This document shows positions 1 to 11,188 of a DNA stretch of 64,000 nucleotides, piece after piece. The notes beneath the pieces are model-generated. The model was not told the origin of the DNA. It saw only the letters and a list, made by a program, of their open reading frames with translations, and made no database searches. The translations under genes were made by a program, and so were the position numbers. Numbering within the stretch: the stretch's first letter is position 1; each line of letters starts with the position of its first letter. Origin of the DNA: Chitinophagaceae bacterium (GTDB lineage Bacteria; Bacteroidota; Bacteroidia; Chitinophagales; Chitinophagaceae); the NCBI GenBank assembly GCA_016710745.1, contig JADJVB010000010.1:1054001-1118000 (forward strand), written 5' to 3'.

Positions 1-671
1 GAAGGAAAAGCATCATACCTGGTTTTATTACCCTGGAAATCGCTCCAGGCCGGGAAGGGGCGCCAACTGCCCCTGATCGCGGTTGCGTCGCTGGGGTTTT
101 CGCGGCCGGTTGCATATTTGATCAACTGGGTGGCAGCACCCATCGTGATAAAGGCTTCGGTGAGCTGACTGGCTGTTTGCAATGCCCGATTATCTTTTTT
201 GATCTTACCCAACACAAAAAAGCCCGCGGCAAATAACATCGTGGACGATCCCTGCCCGAAATTATAAAAAGCCGTATTCAGGTTGTTGGGCATTTTACCA
301 AGATTGGTTTTCTTACCACCGATATTCAATTGAACAATGGGCGAAAAATCTTCCTGGCCATGAATGCCCGCCGAGGTTAACGTTGATTGCACGGAGTTGG
401 CGATCACCTGGTCGGCCAGAAACAGCACGGCCGTTGAGCCGCCAATGATGGCCCAGTCTTTAATTTGTTTTTTTTGAAAAGAATTCCTGGTGAAACCCGC
501 AACATCTTTAGGGATATCGATAATAAAAGAAAACAGTCTTGGTTTTCGGTAAACCACTTTCTGAGGAGCCGCTATTGTAGTATCCCTGATTTCAATGCTC
601 AAGGAATCAGTGGATTGGGAAAATAAGGTACCCGGCAGCAATAGCACCAAAGCGAGCAAAACATTCTTCAT
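1..671 (-). CDS. PAP2-family phosphatase-like protein, C-terminus cut off by window edge
   Basis: Reading leftward from ATG at 671, the frame stays open to base 1 (about 223 residues). It starts with a signal peptide (MKNVLLALVLLLPGTLFSQS). The visible end reads KYATGRENPS, then a GNKTRYDAFPS tail where the PSGH active-site motif of PAP2 phosphatases would continue beyond the window. PAP2 enzymes remove phosphate from lipid phosphates or pyrophosphates at the membrane. The family's first motif is K-x6-R-P; here it reads K-x6-N-P, so the usual Arg is replaced and activity is uncertain. Its ATG overlaps the stop of the upstream PAP2 gene in an ATGA overlap, so the two are probably translated together. 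Confidence 0.75.
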   Translation of the reverse strand, partial: MKNVLLALVLLLPGTLFSQSTDSLSIEIRDTTIAAPQKVVYRKPRLFSFIIDIPKDVAGFTRNSFQKKQIKDWAIIGGSTAVLFLADQVIANSVQSTLTSAGIHGQEDFSPIVQLNIGGKKTNLGKMPNNLNTAFYNFGQGSSTMLFAAGFFVLGKIKKDNRALQTASQLTEAFITMGAATQLIKYATGRENPSDATAIRGSWRPFPAWSDFQGNKTRYDAFP

Positions 672-1291
672 AGACGCGGTTTATTTTTTTTTGCTTTCTG
701 TTTTCTGTCTATCCATTTCTGTGCTTTATAGGTAAGGAAAGCACTTCCGGCTCCCACAACGGCGCCCGCCAACACATCGGAGGGGTAATGTACACCCTGG
801 TAAATACGGGCATAACCCACACTGCCCGCCCATAAATAAGCGGGTACAATTACATACCATTTTGGAAAATATAAACTTAATGAAGTGGCCGTTGTAAACG
901 CGGCCGATGTATGGCCTGATGGAAACGAATAGCCGCCACCCGAACTTAATTTGGTTATGGATGAGTAATCCTCGTAGGGCCTGTTTCTTTTAACAATTAT
1001 TTTTCCGGCCCGGGTGAGGGCAGCAGATAACAAAAAAGCGCCCATCATATAAGCCGCATCTTTTTGTAATTGCTTATCGTGTTTGATCAAACCTACCGCA
1101 AGCACAGCTGCCGGCGCACCCAGGTTAACAAAGGTGACGCTGTTGGCATCAAACCTGCAAAAATTTGTTTTACCGAGACTTTGATGTTCATTTGCAGATT
1201 TTACAATGTCAATATCTATATTCTGTGCGCGGATCTCCGACTGAAAGAAAATACAGATCAGTAACAGTAAATGGGTAAAAAATCGATTCAT
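668..1291 (-). CDS. PAP2-family membrane phosphatase
   Basis: A 207-residue protein with a signal or anchor segment at residues 1-22 and further hydrophobic helices. The complete PAP2 (acid phosphatase/vanadium haloperoxidase) signature is visible: K97-x6-R104-P105, PSGH at 124-127, and R162-x5-H168-x3-D172. Members dephosphorylate lipid phosphates such as phosphatidylglycerol phosphate, lipid A phosphates or undecaprenyl pyrophosphate; the substrate cannot be read from sequence. The TGA stop overlaps the ATG of the next gene (ATGA at 668-671), showing a two-gene operon of PAP2 paralogues. The start ATG at 1291 lies back to back with the PepSY gene on the other strand, 61 bases away. Confidence 0.85.
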   Translation of the reverse strand: MNRFFTHLLLLICIFFQSEIRAQNIDIDIVKSANEHQSLGKTNFCRFDANSVTFVNLGAPAAVLAVGLIKHDKQLQKDAAYMMGAFLLSAALTRAGKIIVKRNRPYEDYSSITKLSSGGGYSFPSGHTSAAFTTATSLSLYFPKWYVIVPAYLWAGSVGYARIYQGVHYPSDVLAGAVVGAGSAFLTYKAQKWIDRKQKAKKNKPRL

Positions 1292-1352
1292 GGATTGCAG
1301 GTTATTGCAGTATCATTGCAAGATAATAGAATCTGTTCATAACTGATAAATA

Positions 1353-2422
1353 ATGCTAAGAAGTTTCTTAACTCAGGTACATTCCTTTGCAGGATTGATT
1401 TCCGGCGTTTTTATTTTATTGATGTCGCTTTCGGGCGCGGCGCTGATCTTTCACGAGGATATCGACCGGATGCAATCACCTGCTATACCAAACCAGGGAG
1501 ATACTGCTGTTCATATTAATAAATTGTACACCCTTGTAAAGCAACATTACCCGGATGCGCAGATCAACCATTGCCAGTTGCCAAATGCCGTCAACCGGCC
1601 GGTTGTTTTTTCAATTTACGACGTTAGCTATAGAAGTGGCAAAGCTGTCATGCAGGTATTTGTTGATCCCGGCAGTGGCCAGATACTGGAAACCAGGGGC
1701 GGTGCCGAAGATATTCGCAATAATTTTATGAGTTGGCTGGCTGCTTTTCATAATTCTTTTCACCTGGGGAAAACAGGCGAGTGGCTGCTTGGTTTTTTGC
1801 GGGGGTGTTTTTGGTAAGTATCATCACCGGTCTGTTTCTCTTCAGGAAGAATATAGCTGCGGTGTTATTGTTCAGGAAGAAGGTGTTCAAAAAAAATAAC
1901 CTGCATCAGGTCATCGGCGTGTATGCCCTGATGTTTAACCTGTTGATGGCGGTTACTGGTTTCTGGATGCAGCGATATGTTTTCAAAAAAGAATTTTATG
2001 CCATTGATAACTATGAGCCGGTGCTTAAAACCTCGCGGCCATTGCCTTTCAGTTTTGATACAGCGATGCAAGACTGGCAAAAAAAGTACCCCGATTTTAC
2101 GGCCTATGTTATTTATTTTGCGCAAAGCAATGCCGGCAAAACAGCGGTTTATGGCAGCAGGCGTTCAAACGCCTATGTGCACTCCAAAAAATTCGCGGAT
2201 GCTGTTTTTTTAGACAGCGCGGGCCAGATTGCAAAAACCCGGTTTGTGAATGAGATTGATGCCGCCGACCGCTATGATATCATCAACTCGCAACTGCATA
2301 TGGGGCGTTTCGGCGGAGCCGGGATAAAAATTATTTATTTTGTTTTTGGGTTAACCGGGGCGTTATTGAGTATAACCGGATTTTTGTTGTGGCTGCAACG
2401 AAGGAAATACCGCAAGGGATAA
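1353..2422 (+). CDS. PepSY-associated TM-helix protein (frameshifted as given)
   Basis: Two adjacent open frames together make one PepSY_TM family protein of about 355 residues. The first part (from ATG 1353) has a membrane helix at about 13-35 and a periplasmic PepSY-like segment. The second part supplies GVFLVSIITGLFLFRK, another helix pair near 'VIGVYALMFNLLMAVTGFW', and a C-terminal helix ending in a basic tail. In the given sequence the first frame stops at 1817. One extra base near the T6 run (1793-1798) restores a continuous protein reading ..GEWLLGFFAGVFLV... Relatives often sit with TonB siderophore receptors and may act in reductive iron release. A convergent TonB receptor gene ends 29 bases downstream, which fits a metal-uptake locus. 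Confidence 0.7.
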
Positions 2423-2451
2423 CCGGTACGCAGCACACTGCCAAAAAACCT

Positions 2452-4887
2452 CTATTTTAAATTAACCGTCAATGGCAGGTTCAGTTTAATACTGAAATTT
2501 CTTCCCATATTAAAAACCCCCGTGCGGCCGGTGGCTACATTGTCTTCTGCATATTTAAGCCGGCTTAAATGATTTTGATAAGCAACATCGGCCAGGTTGA
2601 TGCCGCTGATCGATAAACTGAAAAGGGTTTTATTTTTCCTGTTCACAAAATCGGTACCGATGCCGGCGTTCATTAATGTATATCCCGGTGTGGTAGTTTC
2701 CGTATTGTACGCAGCGAAAATATTTTTTTTGCTGAATGTATTGTCAAGTTCAAACTTTACGTAGAAATTTTTCAGGTTTTTGCCAAGATTTTTGAAACTG
2801 CCTCTAAACTCGGTCGACAATTTTGAAGCGGGTATAAAGGGCAGGTATTTACTACCCGCTACCGGCGTTCGTAATTGTCCGCTTACTACCGAAAAGGTAT
2901 TGAGTATATGCAACCAATCCAAAGGATGCGGATGCAGATCAAAAGTAGCTTCCAGACCCGTTAATGAAGTTCGGGTTTGATCAAATGTGAAGGCAGTAAG
3001 TGCGGCTCCGTTATACACAACGGTAGAATCGCCTCCGCCCGTTGACTGAAGTTTTCGGTAAAAAATAAAATTATCGAAACTGTTGTAGAAAGCCGAAAGG
3101 CCTATGGAAATATGCTCAGCAGCATATTCTATTCCTCCATCTAATTGCAAACTCGTTTCACTTTTTAAATCGGGGTTACCATATTCGTACCGGATGGTTC
3201 CTTCATGCGCTCCGTTGCTGGTGAGTTCGGGAATGCTGGGTGCCCGAAAGCCCCGGGCGATATTGAATTTTACGTTTATCGCTTTACTTACCTGTGCTGC
3301 CAATCCCGCACTGCCCGAGATATTTGAAAAAGATTTCTTAACCCCATTTCCCTTGGTGATATTTCCATCCAGCAGGGGATTGGTATTAATATGTCTGTTG
3401 TCGAACCGAAGCCCGCCGCTAAGGGTAATTTTATTGATGGTTTTTTGGGTAAAAGCATATACACCAAAATCGAACAGGTTGTAATCGGGTATCAACTGTT
3501 CAACACCATGATTGCTGTTGTTTTGCTGCATGCCGTTGATACCGATAGAGTTTTTCCAGCCGTTATTAGCCGCCAGGTGAAACTGCGCCGTATAGGTAAT
3601 CGTTTTCAGGTCAAAAAATAATGACCGTTCCGCAACGTCATCCGGGTTGCCAAATTCTTCCCTTTTATTTTGCTGGTAACCTATATTAAAGTTGATGTAG
3701 TTTTTCCCCATTTTAATATTGTTATCGCTGGCTATTTTAAAATGCCGGATATGTTGATACGGAATTAACGGAGTAGAACTTTTGAAATCGTCATGGGTAG
3801 CCTGCTCCGTTAACCCGCCGGCAAGATGCTTGATAAAAAAACCGGCAGCATCCCGTTCTCCTTCAATCAGTCCGGCTTTTAAATTAAACTGGCTTACCAG
3901 TAAATGACTAAATCCCCAGTTGCCATTGTATCCGATATAACCACCGATATTATTTTCGGTGAATTTCGAATTGAATACCCGTCCGTCATATTTATTTTTA
4001 TAATCGCCGGCTGCTTTGTTCGACGAATACAGGTTCCAGTTAAGGCCATTTTTGTTTCCGCTGATATTCACAAACAGCGTACTCAGGTTATTATTGGTTT
4101 GATAGTTCGTGCTTAAATTGCCTTTGATGGTATTATCGGCAACCGGCACATTCGAAATGATATTAACCACACCTGCCATAGCATCACTGCCATAAATGAT
4201 ACTGGCCGGGCCTTTCAGCAGTTCAATTTTACTTACGCTGGCTTCGTCAATTTCAATACCATGCTCATCACCCCATTGTTGCCCTTCCTGCCGTACACCA
4301 TCGTTGATGGTGAGTACCCGGTTATAACTCAAACCCCTGATAACGGGTTTTGAGATGGCCGGACCGGTTGCCAAAGTGGATACACCGCCGATCTTGGTGA
4401 GTGATTCAATAATATTGGATGACGTGTTCTGAAAAAAATCTTCCTTGCGCATCACACTAACGGCAAAGGGTACTTTCTTTAATTGGGTGGCCCCGGTTAC
4501 CCCGGTTATAACAACGGCATTGTTTTCGATAATGGATTCACTGAGTGCATAGTCTTTCTTAACATCGCCCTCGATAACGATACTTTCTACAATGCTGCTG
4601 TACCCGATATGCGAAATTTCTACCAGGTGGTTACCCTGGGGTATATTGTTGATACGGAAATGTCCGTTAACATCGGTTGCTGTTCCGGATCTGATATCGG
4701 ATATATATACGGTTACGGCTTCGATGGGCAGGCCTGTTTGGGCATCGGTCACCTTACCGGAGAAGGTACCGTAAACCGCATCTGTTTTTTCGAGCGAATC
4801 GTTCAACACAAAACCAGGAACTGTTCCGGTGGCGGTTCCTAAAGTGAAAAGAAGGGGTATAAAAAATAAGGTTCTTGAAATACGCAT
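2452..4887 (-). CDS. TonB-dependent outer membrane receptor
   Basis: An 811-residue receptor with signal peptide, a carboxypeptidase-regulatory-like (CarboxypepD_reg) domain at about 40-125 (GKVTDAQTGLPIEAVTVYI), a plug domain at about 130-250 (VMRKEDFF..., KPVIRGLSYNRVLTINDGVR, IELLKGPASIIYGSDAMAGV) and a long beta-barrel ending in LNLPLTVNLK. It should import a metal chelate or other large solute across the outer membrane using TonB energy. The substrate is not determined. Its overall form (short regulatory domain, then plug, no SusD partner) resembles siderophore or metal receptors rather than SusC glycan receptors. A PepSY gene converges on it, and a small secreted protein gene lies 81 bases upstream on the same strand. 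Confidence 0.9.
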   Translation of the reverse strand: MRISRTLFFIPLLFTLGTATGTVPGFVLNDSLEKTDAVYGTFSGKVTDAQTGLPIEAVTVYISDIRSGTATDVNGHFRINNIPQGNHLVEISHIGYSSIVESIVIEGDVKKDYALSESIIENNAVVITGVTGATQLKKVPFAVSVMRKEDFFQNTSSNIIESLTKIGGVSTLATGPAISKPVIRGLSYNRVLTINDGVRQEGQQWGDEHGIEIDEASVSKIELLKGPASIIYGSDAMAGVVNIISNVPVADNTIKGNLSTNYQTNNNLSTLFVNISGNKNGLNWNLYSSNKAAGDYKNKYDGRVFNSKFTENNIGGYIGYNGNWGFSHLLVSQFNLKAGLIEGERDAAGFFIKHLAGGLTEQATHDDFKSSTPLIPYQHIRHFKIASDNNIKMGKNYINFNIGYQQNKREEFGNPDDVAERSLFFDLKTITYTAQFHLAANNGWKNSIGINGMQQNNSNHGVEQLIPDYNLFDFGVYAFTQKTINKITLSGGLRFDNRHINTNPLLDGNITKGNGVKKSFSNISGSAGLAAQVSKAINVKFNIARGFRAPSIPELTSNGAHEGTIRYEYGNPDLKSETSLQLDGGIEYAAEHISIGLSAFYNSFDNFIFYRKLQSTGGGDSTVVYNGAALTAFTFDQTRTSLTGLEATFDLHPHPLDWLHILNTFSVVSGQLRTPVAGSKYLPFIPASKLSTEFRGSFKNLGKNLKNFYVKFELDNTFSKKNIFAAYNTETTTPGYTLMNAGIGTDFVNRKNKTLFSLSISGINLADVAYQNHLSRLKYAEDNVATGRTGVFNMGRNFSIKLNLPLTVNLK

Positions 4888-4968
4888 AGTGGTTGCTTTA
4901 ATACATGTTCTTCATTCCGGACCGGTTCTTCATTAGTATCAGGTACCCGTTCCGTTTAGCTGTAATGA

Positions 4969-5304
4969 TTAAGCAACCGGCGGACCACGTAGCGAATGGA
5001 AAAGATCCACACAGGATTTAAATTGGACATCCTTGTTTATATCGTGTTCCCGAAAAACCGGTAATGCAACTGAAATAACCGTGTTTATTGTTTCGGTAAA
5101 TGGCGATTCGGCAACCAGGTGATTGCATTGGCAATTAAATAATGGGGTGCTCAATTGGTCGCCTTTGTGCTCAACAGCTTTATTTACCGAATCGGTATGG
5201 TTGGCAAACCAATCGTGAAAAACGATAGACGGGGTGATGCTGATCGCAAAAATGATCATCAGCATAGTAGCCAGCACCTTTTTTATATATAGATTTTCGG
5301 ACAA
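4969..5304 (-). CDS. Small membrane-anchored or secreted protein upstream of TonB receptor
   Basis: A 111-residue protein with one N-terminal hydrophobic segment at about residues 9-27 (VLATMLMIIFAISITPSIVF). The mature part contains a CQCNHLV motif at about residue 58 and ends SLRGPPVA. Small proteins with a Cys pair and a C-terminal S-x-RGPP are commonly found just upstream of TonB receptors in Bacteroidota, but I know of no assigned function. The gene points the same way as the receptor, 81 bases apart, so the two likely form one transcription unit. A TATATTTG -7 element lies upstream at 5335-5328 on the same strand. A metal-binding role for the C-x-C-x-H motif is inference. Confidence 0.6.
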   Translation of the reverse strand: MSENLYIKKVLATMLMIIFAISITPSIVFHDWFANHTDSVNKAVEHKGDQLSTPLFNCQCNHLVAESPFTETINTVISVALPVFREHDINKDVQFKSCVDLFHSLRGPPVA

Positions 5305-5327
5305 ATTTTATTTTTGCTACAATGTTG

Positions 5328-5335
5328 CAAATATA
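5328..5335 (-). promoter_or_regulatory. Bacteroidota -7 promoter element (TATATTTG)
   Basis: On the minus strand this reads TATATTTG, an exact match to the TAnnTTTG -7 consensus of Bacteroidota. It is 24 bases before the ATG of the small protein at 5304, giving a leader of about 15-20 bases. No clear -33 TTG was found at the usual spacing, so this rests on the -7 match and position. Confidence 0.45.
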
Positions 5336-5594
5336 CGTGTTTTTAATACATGTTGAATAAAATTATACCCGGAAATAACTAAATAGCCGCAAAACAAGAT
5401 CAAATTATTATGGATCCTGTTTTACATTTCTATTTAAAATGATTATTTTGATCTTAACCAGACATTTATTAACCCTTTTGGGTGATGAATGAAAACAAGT
5501 TTGGCGGTATGTTTGAACCCGGGTTTACAAAAATTCCCGGCTTGAATAAACTTTAAGCAGTTCATTTGGTCAAACCATAACTAAAATTTTATTT

Positions 5595-6452
5595 ATGAAA
5601 AAATTAAAACAGTTGTTGCTCGTTGCAACTTGTTTCACCACAACAGCATTCAGCGCAGCAGCGCAAACAGATTCTACCGGTTTGCCCGGAGATAATTTTA
5701 GTCTGCAGGGCGCGGTGGACATGTTTAAACAGGCGGCTTCGCCCGAGGAATTTGAAAAACTGATCAACTCAAAAGACAATGACGTCAATAATCTCGATTT
5801 GAATGGGGATGGTGAAGTTGATTATATCAAAGTAATTGATAAGAGCGAAAAAGACGTGCATGCGTTTGTTTTACAGGTGGCGGTTTCCGAAACGGAAAAC
5901 CAGGATATTGCCGTGGTGGAATTGGAGAAAACAGGCGCTGAAACCGCCGTTTTACAAATAGTGGGTGATGAAGATATTTTTGGAGATCAGGTAATCGTAG
6001 AAGCATCCGAAGAAGGCGATGAGGAAATCAATGAAAATGACAATGCGTATCGGGGAGGCCCAAGCGCTGATATTTATGAAACGAACAGGGTAGTGGTAAA
6101 TGTATTTTTCTGGCCATCGGTACGATTTGTTTACCGCCCGGCCTATGTACCCTGGGCTTCTCCATGGAGATGGCGTCATTATCCCGGTTGGTGGAAGCCT
6201 TGGCGCCCGTTGGCCTGGCATGTTTATCATCCAAGGGTGGTACGTTATCGTAGTCATTATGCTGTTGTACGTACACACCGGGTAGTAAGCGCGCACCGGG
6301 TGTACACACCACACCGGCTTGGTTCGCCGATTGTAAGAACCAGGACCACTGTTGCCCGCAAAAATTATAAAGTTACCCGTACCCGGGTTACCGGGCCAAG
6401 GGGAAATACGCGGGTTAAAACAACCGTTCGAAAAAGAGGAAAAAGGGGGTAG
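5595..6452 (+). CDS. Secreted protein with acidic N-half and very basic, aromatic C-half
   Basis: A 285-residue protein of unknown function with a clear signal peptide (KLKQLLLVATCFTTTAFSAA). Residues about 55-70 hold an EF-hand-like acidic loop (DLNGDGEVDYIKV), followed by a Glu/Asp-rich stretch. From about residue 170 the composition changes to Trp/Pro/His/Arg (PWRWRHYPGWWKPW) and ends in many Arg, Thr and Lys. The split charge suggests the tail binds an acidic partner such as lipopolysaccharide, nucleic acid or its own N-half; that is inference. It is followed 18 bases later by a strong terminator, so it is probably monocistronic. Confidence 0.65.
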   Translation: MKKLKQLLLVATCFTTTAFSAAAQTDSTGLPGDNFSLQGAVDMFKQAASPEEFEKLINSKDNDVNNLDLNGDGEVDYIKVIDKSEKDVHAFVLQVAVSETENQDIAVVELEKTGAETAVLQIVGDEDIFGDQVIVEASEEGDEEINENDNAYRGGPSADIYETNRVVVNVFFWPSVRFVYRPAYVPWASPWRWRHYPGWWKPWRPLAWHVYHPRVVRYRSHYAVVRTHRVVSAHRVYTPHRLGSPIVRTRTTVARKNYKVTRTRVTGPRGNTRVKTTVRKRGKRG

Positions 6453-6470
6453 TTATTTAAATGTAATGTT

Positions 6471-6501
6471 AAGCCGCAGGAATTAAAACCTGCGGCTTTT
6501 T
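6471..6501 (+). terminator. Rho-independent terminator
   Basis: A perfect 10-bp stem (AAGCCGCAGG / CCTGCGGCTT) with an 8-base loop, followed by T's. It lies just after the basic-tail secreted protein gene and separates it from glpK. Confidence 0.85.
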
Positions 6502-6691
6502 CTGTGTCAATCGTTTATCAACAAATAAAACTGGAAATACAAATTTGTCGTAAAGTGGGTAAGGCGTCGTTCAATTTTGTTTAACAACGCCCCGTTTTAC
6601 ACGCCGTGTGCTGCGCACCGGCCAAAAATCACTGTATACGATTTTCACATCAGTTTCAATATTTCAGTTATCTTCAAAAGAAAAATAAAGC

Positions 6692-8188
6692 ATGGCTCAA
6701 TATATCTTAGCACTCGATCAGGGTACCACCAGTTCCCGTGCAATTATTTTTGATGAAAAAGGTAGTATTGTTTGTATAGCACAAAAAGAATTTACGCAGA
6801 TTTTTCCGCAGCCGGGTTGGGTTGAGCATGATGCTAATGAAATATGGAGTACACAATTGGGTGTAGCAGCCGAAGCCATTACCAAAGCAGGATTATTGCC
6901 CGAAAATATTGCCGCCATCGGTATTACCAACCAACGGGAAACAACCGTTGTGTGGGAAAAAGCCACAGGCAAACCCATTTACAATGCTATTGTTTGGCAG
7001 GACAGGAGAACAGCCGCTTTTTGTGATGAACTGCGGGCAAAAGGACTGGATAAAATGATTCAGGAAAAAACAGGATTGATCGTTGATGCTTATTTTTCGG
7101 CCAGTAAAGTAAAATGGATTTTAGACAATGTAGAAGGAGCAAGAAAAAAAGCAGAAAATGGAGAACTATGTTTTGGTACTATTGATACCTGGCTGGTTTG
7201 GAATTTAACCAAGGGGCAAATTCATGTAACGGATGTATCCAATGCATCCCGTACCATGCTGTGCAATATTCATACGCTGCAATGGGATGGTGAGTTGGAA
7301 AAAATATTTGATATCCCCGGTAACATGTTACCACAAATACGCAGCAGCAGCGAAGTATATGGTACTACGCAGAATATTTTGACATCGCATAATATTCCGA
7401 TCGCCGGTATCGCCGGCGATCAGCAATCGGCGCTGTTCGGACAAATGTGTACACAGCCCGGCATGGTAAAGAACACGTACGGCACGGGTTGTTTTATGTT
7501 GATGAATACCGGTGAGCAACCTGTTTTATCAACCCATAATTTATTAACTACCGTGGCCTGGAAGGTGAACGGCATAACACATTATGCTTTGGAAGGCAGT
7601 GTATTTATTGCCGGTGCCGTGGTGCAATGGTTGAGAGATGGACTGGGTATAATCAAAAATTCAAAAGATGTTGAAGCACTTGCAGCGTCGGTAAGTTCAG
7701 CGGATGGTGTGTATGTGGTGCCAGCATTTGCCGGACTGGGCGCACCGCACTGGAACCAATATGCAAAGGGAACCATGGTGGGTATAACCAGGGGTACAGC
7801 AGCCGCCCATATTGCACGTGCTTCTTTGGAGAGTATCGCATACCAAACCATGGATGTTTTAAAAGCGATGGAAGCAGATTCCGGGATTTCTATAAAGGAA
7901 TTAAGGGTTGATGGCGGCGCAACCGCCAATAATTCGTTGATGCAGTTTCAGGCAGATATTTTAAATACAAAAGTAGTGCGGCCGGTAATAACAGAAACTA
8001 CTGCATTGGGCGCAGCATATCTGGCTGGCTTAGCTGTTGGTTACTGGAAAAATATTGAAGCTATACATGATCAATGGCAGGTAGATGTAAGTTTTGATTC
8101 TACAATGCCGGGTGAAGAACAAGATAAATTGAAGAAAGGATGGCAAAGAGCAATTAAATCTGCTATTGCCTGGGCGGATGATAAATGA
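6692..8188 (+). CDS. glpK: Glycerol kinase
   Basis: A 498-residue FGGY-family kinase that phosphorylates glycerol to sn-glycerol 3-phosphate in the cytoplasm. Hallmarks are the N-terminal phosphate-binding loop [15 protein letters not shown] (residues 7-21), the [11 protein letters not shown] segment, [22 protein letters not shown] with the catalytic-region Asp, and [13 protein letters not shown]. Length matches the usual 495-505 residues. ATG at 6692 gives the standard [12 protein letters not shown] start. The glycerol channel gene follows 117 bases downstream on the same strand, so the pair brings in and traps glycerol. A glpD dehydrogenase is not in the window. Confidence 0.97.
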   Translation: MAQYILALDQGTTSSRAIIFDEKGSIVCIAQKEFTQIFPQPGWVEHDANEIWSTQLGVAAEAITKAGLLPENIAAIGITNQRETTVVWEKATGKPIYNAIVWQDRRTAAFCDELRAKGLDKMIQEKTGLIVDAYFSASKVKWILDNVEGARKKAENGELCFGTIDTWLVWNLTKGQIHVTDVSNASRTMLCNIHTLQWDGELEKIFDIPGNMLPQIRSSSEVYGTTQNILTSHNIPIAGIAGDQQSALFGQMCTQPGMVKNTYGTGCFMLMNTGEQPVLSTHNLLTTVAWKVNGITHYALEGSVFIAGAVVQWLRDGLGIIKNSKDVEALAASVSSADGVYVVPAFAGLGAPHWNQYAKGTMVGITRGTAAAHIARASLESIAYQTMDVLKAMEADSGISIKELRVDGGATANNSLMQFQADILNTKVVRPVITETTALGAAYLAGLAVGYWKNIEAIHDQWQVDVSFDSTMPGEEQDKLKKGWQRAIKSAIAWADDK

Positions 8189-8208
8189 TTTTGTTACACC
8201 AATTTGGA

Positions 8209-8280
8209 CGAATTACACTAATCACACGAATTGAAAATATACGATCGTAATTCGTGTAATTCTCTTTAATTCGTGTAATT
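8209..8280. repeat. AATTCGTGTAATT repeats and inverted copy between glpK and glpF
   Basis: AATTCGTGTAATT occurs twice in direct orientation (8249-8261 and 8268-8280), and a degenerate inverted partner, AATTACACTAATCACACGAATT in two parts, lies at 8211-8232. The arms can fold into an imperfect hairpin in the glpK-glpF transcript. This could be a processing or attenuation site or a decayed dispersed repeat; there is no T-tract. Confidence 0.5.
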
Positions 8281-8305
8281 TGATTTATAAACCAACCAAC
8301 TGCTT

Positions 8306-9010
8306 ATGAATAATTTCCTCTACGAACTTATTGGTACCGCCTTTTTAATTTTACTGGGCAATGGCGTTAATGCCAATGTTGTATTAAGTAAAACCAAGGG
8401 CCACAACAGCGGCTGGATAGTGATTGCATTTGGCTGGGCCATTGCTGTTTTTGTGGGCGTGTATGTTTCGGCGGCACATAGCGGTGCTCATTTAAATCCG
8501 GCGGTAACCATTGGACTGGCTGCTGCTGATAAATTTGATTGGGCACTTGTACCGGTATACATTGCCGGACAGTTTTGCGGCGCCATGATCGGTGCATTTT
8601 TAATGTGGGTTGCCTATAAGAAACATTTTGATGAAACCGCCGATGCAGATGCCAAGCTTGTAGTATTTTGTAACTGCCCCGCCATTCCCAATATCCGGTT
8701 TAACCTGGCCACAGAGATCATTGGAACGTTTGCGCTTGTTTTTGGGGTTTTCTTTATTGTAGGCGGCGATGTTAAATTGGGTGCATTAGATGCGCTTCCC
8801 GTTGCATTGTTGGTTTTAGGTATCGGTTTAAGTTTGGGCGGGCCAACGGGATATGCCATCAACCCGGCCAGGGATCTGGGGCCGAGGATCATGCATTTTA
8901 TTCTGCCTATTAAAGATAAAGGTAATAGCGGCTGGGGTTATAGCTGGATTCCGGTGGTGGGGCCAATTGTGGGCGGTTTATTAGCTGCGTTGGTATTTAA
9001 ACTGCTATAA
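8306..9010 (+). CDS. glpF: Aquaglyceroporin (glycerol facilitator)
   Basis: A 234-residue MIP-family channel with six hydrophobic helices and the two half-helix NPA motifs: HLNPAVTIG (NPA at 64-66) and AINPARDLGPR (NPA at 186-188). The Asp right after the second NPA-Arg (NPARD) marks glycerol-conducting GlpF-type channels, while water-only aquaporins lack it. It sits in the inner membrane and lets glycerol diffuse in for trapping by GlpK, whose gene is immediately upstream. Confidence 0.93.
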   Translation: MNNFLYELIGTAFLILLGNGVNANVVLSKTKGHNSGWIVIAFGWAIAVFVGVYVSAAHSGAHLNPAVTIGLAAADKFDWALVPVYIAGQFCGAMIGAFLMWVAYKKHFDETADADAKLVVFCNCPAIPNIRFNLATEIIGTFALVFGVFFIVGGDVKLGALDALPVALLVLGIGLSLGGPTGYAINPARDLGPRIMHFILPIKDKGNSGWGYSWIPVVGPIVGGLLAALVFKLL

Positions 9011-10838
<1,828 letters not shown>

Positions 10839-10844
10839 TTGTAT

Positions 10845-11096
10845 ATGACTTTAGAGATTCTCACACCAGAACAAAAAATTTTCAGCGGCGATGTATACGG
10901 TGTAATCTTGCCGGGCATTGGCGGTTTATTTGAAGTATTAGACAGGCACGCACCAATGGTGAGCGCCTTAAAAGAGGGTAAGCTGAAAATTTTGAAAGAC
11001 AAAACACAAACGGCAGGTTATAATATTAAGAGCGGCTTTGTGGAAGTATTGAATAACAAAACAACGGTTTTGGTTGAAGGTGCCGAAGAAGTTTAA
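10845..11096 (+). CDS. atpC: ATP synthase F1 subunit epsilon (short form)
   Basis: About 83 residues from ATG 10845 (MTLEILTPEQKIFSGD). A TTG six bases earlier, right after the atpD stop, is possible but less likely. It holds the N-terminal beta-sandwich (GVILPGIGGLFEVLDRHAPM) that contacts the c-ring and gamma subunit. The C-terminal two-helix domain that inhibits ATP hydrolysis in other bacteria is missing. This short form is usual in Bacteroidota. Co-transcribed with atpD; a terminator follows. Confidence 0.93.
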   Translation: MTLEILTPEQKIFSGDVYGVILPGIGGLFEVLDRHAPMVSALKEGKLKILKDKTQTAGYNIKSGFVEVLNNKTTVLVEGAEEV

Positions 11097-11116
11097 ACTA
11101 AGATAATTTTATAAGT

Positions 11117-11145
11117 AAACCCATACCTCGCGTGTGGGTTTTTTT
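11117..11145 (+). terminator. Rho-independent terminator after atpC
   Basis: Stem AAACCCATAC / GTGTGGGTTT (one G-T pair), loop CTCGC, then T's. It lies 20 bases after the atpC stop. Confidence 0.8.
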
Positions 11146-11188
11146 ATGAGCCGGGGTGCTTGCGTGACCTGAACCACAGTCAAAAAAT

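Noticed and set aside
8209..8280. Repeats between glpK and glpF as a terminator.
   Set aside because: No GC-rich stem and no T-tract; kept only as a repeat.
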